Position numbers and translations under genes: made by a program
Notes under the pieces: generated by a model
Seen by the model: only the letters and a program-made list of their open reading frames with translations
Database searches by the model: none
What the model was told of the DNA's origin: nothing
NCBI RefSeq assembly: GCF_001440395.1
Contig: NZ_LLXZ01000138.1
Coordinates: 1 to 64,000, forward strand
DNA from: Bradyrhizobium jicamae
GTDB lineage: Bacteria > Pseudomonadota > Alphaproteobacteria > Rhizobiales > Xanthobacteraceae
Reading direction: 5' to 3'
DNA length: 64,000 nt
In this document: positions 29,213-36,044 of the stretch, one piece after another
How the letters are laid out: every line of letters begins with the position of its first letter
Numbering within the stretch: the first letter of the stretch is position 1

Positions 29213-29983
29213 ATGCAGACGATCGTATTGGCCACCCAGAAGGGTGGCGCGGGGAAAAGCACGCTCGCCATCAGCCTTGCCCTTGCCGCCATCCGGGCCG
29301 GGCACAATGTCCGCCTGATCGAGACGGATACACAGGGCACCCTTTCGAACTGGAAGCGCCGCCGCCCCTATGCCGCGCCGATCGTCGAGCCGATCTACGC
29401 CGCCAGGGAGGTCGAACAGCGCCTGCAATCGCTCGGCCGCGAGGGCGTGACGGTAACGATCGTCGATACCGCGGGCGGGATCACTGCCGCGACCAATTCA
29501 GCGATCCGTTATGCCGACTTCTGCCTTATTCCGGCGCGCCCAAGCATCGCCGACATCGAGGCGACGGCTGCGACGCTCAGTGTCGTCAGGGCCTGGCGCA
29601 AGCCGTTCGCCTACGTCCTGAACCAGACGCCGATCCGGAGCGCGGCGCGCCTCGCCGGCGCGGAGAACCTGCTGGGCGATGAGGCCGCGCTCGACGCCGC
29701 CGATATTGTCGCCAGACCCGTCATCGTAATGCGCAACGATCACCAGGACGCGCTGATCGCCGGCCTGGCGGTCTGCGAACATGCACCAGGCGGCAAATCC
29801 GCCGAGGAAATCCGCGCTCTCTGGCAGTGGGTCGACGCGAGGCTGGGCAATGCGTCGACCGCCCGTGACGCGCCGATCGTCAAGGAGCTGGTGGAAACGC
29901 CCAAGATTCTTCCTGCAATGGCCGCGCTCCCGTCCGTCGCAAACGACAGCGCTCGCTTCCTGAGAGTCCTGGCTCGGACGTGA
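29213..29983 (+). CDS. Orphan ParA-family ATPase
   Basis: 256-residue deviant Walker A ATPase of the ParA/MinD group. The motif is QKGGAGKSTLAISLALAA, with the switch I region LIETDTQGTLSNWKRRRP and the Walker B VTIVDTAGGITAATNSAIRY. It lacks the N-terminal helix-turn-helix of plasmid ParA, and no parB gene or parS-like repeat is adjacent, so it is not a segregation cassette. Single ParA proteins of this length in alphaproteobacteria place protein clusters or act in other positioning tasks. Start at 29213 begins the conserved strand. Confidence 0.87.
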   Translation: MQTIVLATQKGGAGKSTLAISLALAAIRAGHNVRLIETDTQGTLSNWKRRRPYAAPIVEPIYAAREVEQRLQSLGREGVTVTIVDTAGGITAATNSAIRYADFCLIPARPSIADIEATAATLSVVRAWRKPFAYVLNQTPIRSAARLAGAENLLGDEAALDAADIVARPVIVMRNDHQDALIAGLAVCEHAPGGKSAEEIRALWQWVDARLGNASTARDAPIVKELVETPKILPAMAALPSVANDSARFLRVLART

Positions 29984-30063
29984 TACCCCCTGCCGCCGCC
30001 AAAGTTCGGCGAGCCAAGGCGAAAGCAATCCAGCCACCAGCCCCGCTGGATTGCTTCGCTTTG

Positions 30064-30621
30064 CTATCGATGCCGACGCAGCCAGTTTTCCCGCGACACG
30101 CGCCATTTTTCGGCGAGCGTCTGGCCGTCGTGATGGGCAAGCTCGACATAGCCGATGAACTCGGCGCCGGTCTTCTGCTTGACCCGGCGTGACGCCGCGT
30201 TGGTGGCCGCATTGCAGGCGTAGAAGCTCTCGATCCCGAGCGTGCGGAAGGCAAAATCGTTTACCGCCGAGACGGCTTCGCTCATCAAGCCCTGATTCCA
30301 ATAGCGCTCGGCGAGCCAGAAACCCCGGTTGCCCTTCACATTGTCCGACCTCGGACGAAAGCGGATATTCCCGACCGCCTCGCCATCGCCGCCGCGCAGC
30401 ACCAGCATCCAATTATAGATCTCTTCCCCTGCGGCGACCCTTTCCAGTTCCCGCGTAACGAAGGTCACCGCGCCGTCTTCCGGATACGGCCAGGGAACGA
30501 CCTGCGCGAGATGCTGGATGATGTTCCAGTTGTTGAAATGGCGCTGGATCGCCGGCGCATCCGACATCGCGAGCGGCCGCAGGATCAAGCGCTTGGTTTC
30601 GAGCGTCGGAGTGACGGTCAT
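30064..30621 (-). CDS. GNAT acetyltransferase of the RimJ/RimL type
   Basis: 185-residue acetyltransferase. LETKRLILRPLAMSDAPAIQ is the RimJ/RimL-type start; GNIRFRPRSDNVKGNRGFWL, AERYWNQGLMSEAVSAV and NAASRRVKQKTGAEFIGYVE follow the family plan. The ATG at 30621 overlaps the mutM stop (ATGA), so the two are translationally coupled; an in-frame ATG at 30630 would overlap more. The substrate could be a ribosomal protein N-terminus or an antibiotic and cannot be told here. Confidence 0.88.
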   Translation of the reverse strand: MTVTPTLETKRLILRPLAMSDAPAIQRHFNNWNIIQHLAQVVPWPYPEDGAVTFVTRELERVAAGEEIYNWMLVLRGGDGEAVGNIRFRPRSDNVKGNRGFWLAERYWNQGLMSEAVSAVNDFAFRTLGIESFYACNAATNAASRRVKQKTGAEFIGYVELAHHDGQTLAEKWRVSRENWLRRHR

Positions 30622-31523
30622 TTCTGACATTTCGGGCACCAGAAAGTGGAGCGGCCATTCTGCACGAAACGCCGCACAATGCCGCCGCAGTTCTTCGTCT
30701 GACACTTCTCGCCCTCGCGGTCATAGACCTGGAACGAGTGCTGGAAGTAGCCGAGCTCGCCCGAGGTCAGGCGATGATCGCTGATCGAGGAGCCGCCGGC
30801 CTTGATCGCCTGATTCAGCACCGAATGAATCGCATTCACCAGCCGCACGGCGTGATCGGTCGGTTCGCCCCCGGCAACGCCCTTGCGTTGTCCGGCTTTC
30901 GTCGCCAGCGTCGCAGCCAATCGGCGCGGTGACAGATGCGACCGGTACAGCGCTTCGCAGACATAGATATTGCCGAGGCCGGCGACCACGCGCTGGTCGA
31001 GCAGCGCGGCCTTCAGGCTGGTCTTCTTGTTGGCGCAGGATGCCGCCAGCATCGCAGCGTCGAATTCGTTGCCGAGCGGCTCCGGTCCGAGATCCTTCAA
31101 CAGCGGTTCGTCCTCCAGCGCGTTGCGGGCGATGATCTTCATGTAGCCGAAGCGGCGCGGATCGTTGAACACGATAGCGGCACCCGATGACATGTGGAAC
31201 ACCACGTGATCATGTGCGCGGTCCTCGCTGCGCGGATGGTGGAATTGGCCGGGCGCGCTGTCGTTGACGCCGTCCAGCACCCGGAACGAGCCGGACATGC
31301 CCAGATGCATCAGCAGGACATCACCGGAGCCGAGATCCGCCATCAGGTATTTGGCGCGGCGGCCGAGGCCGGTCACGGTCTGGCCCTCCAGCCGCGCGAT
31401 AAAATCTTTTTGAAAGGGAAAGCGGAGATCCTTCCGGCGGGCTTCCGCCTTGAGGATTTTCGACCCCTCCATGGCGGGCTGAAGGCCGCGGCGGACGGTC
31501 TCAACTTCAGGCAATTCGGGCAT
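30618..31523 (-). CDS. mutM: Formamidopyrimidine-DNA glycosylase
   Basis: MutM (Fpg) removes 8-oxoguanine and formamidopyrimidines from DNA and nicks the site. The 301-residue product begins PELPEVETVRRGLQPAMEG; Pro1 after Met removal is the nucleophile and Glu2 the acid. The H2TH helices (LDQRVVAGLGNIYVCEALYR) and a C-terminal zinc finger with Cys pairs in KCQTKNCGG and FWCPKCQK are intact; the first pair is spaced by four. It is divergent from ubiE with 79 bp between. Confidence 0.97.
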   Translation of the reverse strand: MPELPEVETVRRGLQPAMEGSKILKAEARRKDLRFPFQKDFIARLEGQTVTGLGRRAKYLMADLGSGDVLLMHLGMSGSFRVLDGVNDSAPGQFHHPRSEDRAHDHVVFHMSSGAAIVFNDPRRFGYMKIIARNALEDEPLLKDLGPEPLGNEFDAAMLAASCANKKTSLKAALLDQRVVAGLGNIYVCEALYRSHLSPRRLAATLATKAGQRKGVAGGEPTDHAVRLVNAIHSVLNQAIKAGGSSISDHRLTSGELGYFQHSFQVYDREGEKCQTKNCGGIVRRFVQNGRSTFWCPKCQK

Positions 31524-31602
31524 ACAGGCATTCACCTTATGGAGGTGACGTGATAGCGCCATTGCGGCCGGCGCGCTATGGTTGGCCTATGGAGTAAAGT
31601 TG

Positions 31603-32364
31603 ATGGATCGGCCGGATCAAACCACCCATTTTGGCTTCAGGGACGTGCCCTTGGGGGACAAGCAGACGCTGGTGAACGACGTTTTTCACAGCGTGGCACG
31701 GCGTTACGACCTGATGAACGATCTGATGTCGGCGGGCCTGCACCGGGTCTGGAAAGACATCATGATTATGGCGCTCAACCCGCCGAAGAACGACGCGCCG
31801 TTTGCGCTGCTCGATGTCGCCGGCGGCACCGGCGATATCGCCTTCCGCGCGGCCGATGCGGCAGGCCTGGGCTTCCACGCCACCGTCTGCGACATCAACA
31901 CCGACATGCTCGAGGTCGGCCGCAACCGCGCGCTGGCGCGCCACCTCGACCATCAGATTTCCTTTGTCGAGGGCAATGCCGAGACACTGGCGTTTCCCGA
32001 TCGCGCCTTCGACGCCTACACCATCGCCTTCGGCATCCGCAACGTACCGCGGATCGATGCGGCGCTGCGCGAGGCCTATCGCGTGCTGCGGCCGGGCAGC
32101 CGATTCCTGTGCCTGGAATTCTCCACCGTCGACGTTCCCGGGCTCGATTGGTTGTACGACCAGTTCTCGTTCAAGGTGATCCCGCCGCTCGGCCGCGCCG
32201 TAACGGGCGACGCGGAGTCTTATCAATATCTCGTCGAATCGATCCGGAAATTTCCCCGGCCCAATCAATTTGCCGAGATGATCCGCGCCGCCGGCTTTGC
32301 CCGGGTGAAGTGGGAAAGCCTCTCCGGCGGCATCGTGGCTTTGCATTCGGGCTGGCGTTTGTGA
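31603..32364 (+). CDS. ubiE: Ubiquinone/menaquinone C-methyltransferase UbiE
   Basis: SAM-dependent methyltransferase of ubiquinone synthesis. The 253-residue product has the SAM site LLDVAGGTGDIAFRAADAAG, and the two family signatures VNDVFHSVARRYDLMNDLMS and YRVLRPGSRFLCLEFS. ATG 31603 begins the conserved part; upstream in-frame TTG codons are less likely. The stop overlaps the GTG of ubiB (GTGA), forming a two-gene unit for ubiquinone synthesis. Confidence 0.96.
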   Translation: MDRPDQTTHFGFRDVPLGDKQTLVNDVFHSVARRYDLMNDLMSAGLHRVWKDIMIMALNPPKNDAPFALLDVAGGTGDIAFRAADAAGLGFHATVCDINTDMLEVGRNRALARHLDHQISFVEGNAETLAFPDRAFDAYTIAFGIRNVPRIDAALREAYRVLRPGSRFLCLEFSTVDVPGLDWLYDQFSFKVIPPLGRAVTGDAESYQYLVESIRKFPRPNQFAEMIRAAGFARVKWESLSGGIVALHSGWRL

Positions 32365-33935
32365 TTTCTGCAGCGCCCCACATCGCGCGGCTCGTCCGTG
32401 CCGCCTACGTGTTCGCGCGCGAAGGCGTGTTCGGCGTGGTCGATCCGAGCCTGGTGCCGCCGCCCGGGCAACTCGCGCTGCGCCTGGCGCGGCTGATCGA
32501 GCGGCCCGGCGTCAAAGTCGGTCCGCGGCTGTCGCGTGCGCTGACGCGGCTCGGCCCCGCCTATCTCAAGCTCGGACAGTTTCTGGCGACGCGCCCCGAC
32601 GTGGTCGGCGTCGCGATGGCGCGCGATCTGGAAAGCCTGCAGGACCGGCTGCCGCCGTTTGCGCAAACCGAAGCCGAGGCGGTGATCGCCGCATCGCTGG
32701 AACGCCCTGTGGCGCAGGCATTTATCAGCCTCGGACCCCCGGTCGCCGCCGCCTCGATCGCCCAGGTGCATCGCGGCGAAGTGGAGCGCGACGGCGTGCG
32801 CCAGCCGGTCGCCGTAAAAGTTCTCCGTCCCAATGTCGCCTCGCGTTTCCGCCGCGATCTCGCTGACTTCTTCTTCGTCGCGCACAATGCGGAGGCGCAT
32901 TCGGCTGAAGCACGGCGGCTGCGGCTGATCGAAGTCATCAACACGATGTCGCGCTCGGTCGCGATGGAGATGGATCTGCGGCTGGAGGCAGCCGCGCTGT
33001 CCGAGATGGCGGAGAACACGCGCGACGATCCGGATTTCCGCGTGCCTGTCGTCGACTGGGACCGCACCACCCACAACGTGCTGACGATGGAGTGGATCGA
33101 CGGCATTGCGCTCAACGATCACGCGCGCCTTGAAGCCGCGCAGGTCGATCTGCCCGACCTCGGCCGCAAGGTGATCCAGAGTTTCCTGCGCCACGCGCTT
33201 CGCGACGGCTTCTTTCATGCCGACATGCATCCCGGCAACCTGTTTCTCGACAATGCCGGCCGGCTGGTTGCGGTCGATTTCGGCATCATGGGCCGGCTCG
33301 GGATGAAGGAGCGGCGCTTCCTTGCCGAAATCCTGCTCGGCTTCATCACGCGCGACTATCGTCGCGTCGCGGAAGTGCATTTCGAAGCCGGTTACGTGCC
33401 GGGCCATCACTCGGTGGAGAATTTCGCGCAGGCCATCCGCGCCATCGGCGAGCCGATCCACAATCGCACCGCCGAAGAAATCTCGATGGCGAAGCTGCTG
33501 ACGCTTCTGCTCGAAGTCACCGGCCTGTTCGACATGCAGACCCGGCCCGAACTGATCCTGCTGCAAAAGACCATGGTGGTGGTCGAAGGGGTCGCGCGCG
33601 GCTTCGATCCCAAACTCGATATCTGGAAGGTCGCCGATCCCGTGGTGCGCGAATGGATCGAGCGCAATCTCGGTCCGCTCGGCCGGGTTCAGGGCGCGCT
33701 ATCAGGCGCCGGCGAACTCGGCCGCGTCATGACGGGGCTGCCCGCAATCGCCTCGCGGGCGGTTGCCGTGCTCGAGAACATGGAGAAGATGACCCGCGAG
33801 GGCATGACGCTGTCGCCGGAGACGATCGCCGCCCTGGGCCGCGCCGAGGGCCGCAAGAGCCGCTGGCGGACGGTGGCACTCTGGATCATCGCCGCGACCT
33901 TTATCGGGATCTTGATCGCCATACGGCAGCTTTGA
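32361..33935 (+). CDS. ubiB: Ubiquinone biosynthesis kinase-like protein UbiB
   Basis: Member of the ABC1/ADCK/UbiB atypical kinase family needed for ubiquinone synthesis, probably by handling lipid intermediates. The 524-residue product starts at GTG, overlapping ubiE. The diagnostic KxGQ motif is LKLGQFLATRPDVV; the A-rich nucleotide loop is PVAAASIAQVHRGEV, Lys is in VAVKVLRPNV, and the catalytic-like DMHPGNLFLD and VDFGIMGRLG follow. Two predicted membrane segments close the C-terminus (VALWIIAATFIGILIAI). The stop is only three bases before the palindrome upstream of coaBC. Confidence 0.95.
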   Translation: MISAAPHIARLVRAAYVFAREGVFGVVDPSLVPPPGQLALRLARLIERPGVKVGPRLSRALTRLGPAYLKLGQFLATRPDVVGVAMARDLESLQDRLPPFAQTEAEAVIAASLERPVAQAFISLGPPVAAASIAQVHRGEVERDGVRQPVAVKVLRPNVASRFRRDLADFFFVAHNAEAHSAEARRLRLIEVINTMSRSVAMEMDLRLEAAALSEMAENTRDDPDFRVPVVDWDRTTHNVLTMEWIDGIALNDHARLEAAQVDLPDLGRKVIQSFLRHALRDGFFHADMHPGNLFLDNAGRLVAVDFGIMGRLGMKERRFLAEILLGFITRDYRRVAEVHFEAGYVPGHHSVENFAQAIRAIGEPIHNRTAEEISMAKLLTLLLEVTGLFDMQTRPELILLQKTMVVVEGVARGFDPKLDIWKVADPVVREWIERNLGPLGRVQGALSGAGELGRVMTGLPAIASRAVAVLENMEKMTREGMTLSPETIAALGRAEGRKSRWRTVALWIIAATFIGILIAIRQL

Positions 33936-33938
33936 TTG

Positions 33939-33965
33939 CAATGCTAGCACAATGTGCTAGCATTG
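33939..33965 (+). promoter_or_regulatory. Perfect 27 bp palindrome upstream of coaBC (probable operator)
   Basis: CAATGCTAGCACA, one central A, then TGTGCTAGCATTG: 13 perfectly inverted base pairs. The centre is 42 bp before the coaBC ATG. The TGCTAGCA core resembles the TGCTATCA / TGATAGCA arms bound by the antitoxin FitA, and the gene it precedes encodes a FitA-like DNA-binding domain. No T tract follows, so it is not a terminator. A TTGATT at 33932 with TGCTAG at 33955 could be a weak promoter overlapping it. Confidence 0.7.
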
Positions 33966-33993
33966 ACTGCATATCTCCGCTGGAGGCCCGCCG

Positions 33994-35415
33994 ATGGCCA
34001 GCCTGACCATTCGAAAACTCGACGAGCACGTCAAAACCTATCTGCGGCTTCGATCGGCAACGAACGGCCGCTCCGTCGAAGAGGAGGTTCGGGTCATCCT
34101 GGGAGAACTCATCCAGGGGCGCCCCGAACTACCAGGCGCCTCCATCTCCTCCGCCGAAGCTCCCGCACAGGCCCCGCGCCCAGTCAGCACCTCTAGCGCG
34201 CGGAATGTCACCCTGATCATCGGCGGCGGCATCGCCGCCTTTAAATCGCTGGAGCTGATCCGGCGGCTGAAGGAGCGGCACATCGACGTTCGCTGCGTGC
34301 TGACGAAAGCGGCCCAGCAATTCGTCACGCCGCTTTCGGCGAGCGCGTTGTCGCATGAGCGTGTCTATACCGACCTGTTCGACCCCGGCAGCGAATTCGA
34401 CGCCGGTCACATCCGCCTGGCGCGCGAATGCGATTTGATCATCGTGGCTCCGGCGACCGCGGACCTGATGGCGAAGATGGCGCAGGGCCACGCCGACGAT
34501 CTCGCCAGCGCAATCCTCCTGGCGGCCGACCGGCCGATCCTGCTGGCGCCCGCGATGAATCCGCTAATGTGGAACAATGCCGCCACTCGCCGCAACGTGC
34601 TGCAGCTCCGCCGCGACGGCGTCCAGATGATCGGCCCCAATGCCGGCGAGATGGCTGAATCCAATGAGGCCGGCGTCGGGCGGATGTCGGAGGCCGTCGA
34701 GATCGCGGCCGCCGCCGTCGACATCCTGCGCCCGCCGCAACCGCGCCCGCTCGCCGGCAAGCGCGTGCTGATCACCGCAGGCCCGACGCATGAGCCGATC
34801 GATCCCGTGCGCTATATCGCCAACCGCTCCTCCGGCAAGCAGGGGTTTGCCATTGCCGTCGCAGCGCAAGCGGCCGGCGCCGACGTCACGCTGGTCTCCG
34901 GTCCGGTGGATTTGCACGATCCCGCCGGCGTCACCGTGATCCGAGTGGAATCGGCGCGCGACATGCTGCATCGGGTGCAGGCCGCATTGCCGGCCGACAT
35001 CGCGATCTTCGCAGCTGCCGTCGCCGACTGGCGCGTCGCCAATGAGGGCGAGCAGAAACTGAAGAAAACCTCCGCCGGCATGCCGCCGCTTCAGCTGGTC
35101 GAAAACCCCGACATTCTCGCGACGATCTCGAAGCTCACGGACAAGCGGCCGCCGCTGGTGATCGGCTTCGCCGCCGAGACCGAGCATCTGATCGACAACG
35201 CCAAGGCCAAGATCGCGCGCAAGGGCTGCGACTGGATCGTCGCCAACGACGTTTCGCCCGCAACCGGCGTAATGGGCGGCGACCGCAACACCGTCCATCT
35301 GCTGACGCGCGACGGCGACGATATCGGTGTCGAGTCCTGGCCTGTCATGACCAAGGAACAAGTTGCCACCGAACTGGTGGCGAAGATTGCGAAAAGCGTG
35401 GAGAAGAATTCGTGA
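33994..35415 (+). CDS. coaBC: CoaBC with N-terminal FitA-like ribbon-helix-helix domain
   Basis: CoaBC (Dfp) joins cysteine to 4'-phosphopantothenate (CoaB) and decarboxylates the product (CoaC) in coenzyme A synthesis. In this 473-residue protein, residues 1-45 (MASLTIRKLDEHVKTYLRLR, SATNGRSVEEEVRVILGELI) look like the FitA/VapB antitoxin DNA-binding domain. A Pro/Ala/Ser linker to about 70 leads to CoaC (NVTLIIGGGIAAFKSLELIR, APAMNPLMWNN), then CoaB (ITAGPTHEPIDPVRYIANRS, EQKLKKTSAGM). No internal start precedes CoaC, so the fusion is real in this frame. The FitA toxin-binding tail and a PIN toxin gene are absent. In the CoaC clamp, GEMAESNEAGVGRM lacks the Cys seen in E. coli. It overlaps dut. 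Confidence 0.93.
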   Translation: MASLTIRKLDEHVKTYLRLRSATNGRSVEEEVRVILGELIQGRPELPGASISSAEAPAQAPRPVSTSSARNVTLIIGGGIAAFKSLELIRRLKERHIDVRCVLTKAAQQFVTPLSASALSHERVYTDLFDPGSEFDAGHIRLARECDLIIVAPATADLMAKMAQGHADDLASAILLAADRPILLAPAMNPLMWNNAATRRNVLQLRRDGVQMIGPNAGEMAESNEAGVGRMSEAVEIAAAAVDILRPPQPRPLAGKRVLITAGPTHEPIDPVRYIANRSSGKQGFAIAVAAQAAGADVTLVSGPVDLHDPAGVTVIRVESARDMLHRVQAALPADIAIFAAAVADWRVANEGEQKLKKTSAGMPPLQLVENPDILATISKLTDKRPPLVIGFAAETEHLIDNAKAKIARKGCDWIVANDVSPATGVMGGDRNTVHLLTRDGDDIGVESWPVMTKEQVATELVAKIAKSVEKNS

Positions 35416-35870
35416 GCGCAACGGTGAAGGTCGACATCCGCCAATTGCCGCACGGCGATGGTCTCGCCCTTCCGGCCTATCAGAGCGCCGATGCCGCGGG
35501 GCTCGACCTGCTCGCGGCGGTGCCGGCGGATGCGCCGCTGATTCTTTCGCCCGGGAAATTCGCGATGGTGCCGACCGCGCTGACGATCGCGCTGCCCTCA
35601 GGCTATGAGGCGCAGGTGCGGCCACGTTCCGGGCTTGCCGCCAAGCATGGCGTCACGGTGCTGAATTCACCTGGTACTGTGGATGCGGATTATCGCGGCG
35701 AGATCAACGTGCTTCTGATCAACCATGGCGACGCGCCGTTTCCGATCAAGCGCGGCGAGCGCATCGCACAGATGGTGATCGCGCCGGTGGTGCAGGCGGA
35801 ACTGGTTCCGGTGGCGTCGCTCTCGACGACCGATCGCGGCAGTGGCGGTTTCGGGTCGACCGGGCGATGA
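35412..35870 (+). CDS. dut: dUTP diphosphatase
   Basis: Trimeric dUTPase that hydrolyses dUTP to dUMP, keeping uracil out of DNA and feeding dTMP synthesis. The 152-residue product has the five motifs: AAGLDLLAAV, PRSGLAAKHG, NSPGTVDADYRGE, GERIAQMVIAP and the glycine-rich C-terminal arm RGSGGFGSTGR. It starts at a GTG overlapping the coaBC stop (GTGA). The dfp-dut pairing is also found in E. coli, so the context is conserved while the regulation may differ. Confidence 0.97.
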   Translation: MSATVKVDIRQLPHGDGLALPAYQSADAAGLDLLAAVPADAPLILSPGKFAMVPTALTIALPSGYEAQVRPRSGLAAKHGVTVLNSPGTVDADYRGEINVLLINHGDAPFPIKRGERIAQMVIAPVVQAELVPVASLSTTDRGSGGFGSTGR

Positions 35871-36044
35871 TTTGCGTCGATAAACACGGCTGAAATTGGT
35901 GATCCTCTGATTTCTACACAGGCCGGATTCACGTTCACGGTCTGGACTCTTACCCCCTGAGTCGCGTTTGGGGGATACTCTCAGTTGATTCGTGCACGGC
36001 GGGGGTAGCGCCGGGCCTGCAGTCGTGCGTTTTTGGGGCAAATA
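35871..36044 (+). promoter_or_regulatory. divL upstream region with four GANTC sites
   Basis: GANTC, the CcrM methylation site of alphaproteobacteria, occurs at 35926 (GATTC), 35945 (GACTC), 35959 (GAGTC) and 35987 (GATTC), four within 66 bp where fewer than one would be expected at this base composition. A short hairpin ACCCCCTGAGTCGCGTTTGG with GGG also lies here. Methylation state and GcrA often set cell-cycle timing of such promoters. No CtrA box (TTAA-N7-TTAA) is seen. Confidence 0.55.

Noticed and set aside
33939..33965. Palindrome as the ubiB terminator
   Set aside because: It lacks any T tract and the single-base centre is too tight for an RNA hairpin loop without opening several pairs.
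33994..34130. A separate antitoxin gene before coaBC
   Set aside because: There is no stop between the ribbon-helix-helix domain and CoaC and no later start with a ribosome site, so I read a single fused protein. No PIN-toxin frame lies nearby.
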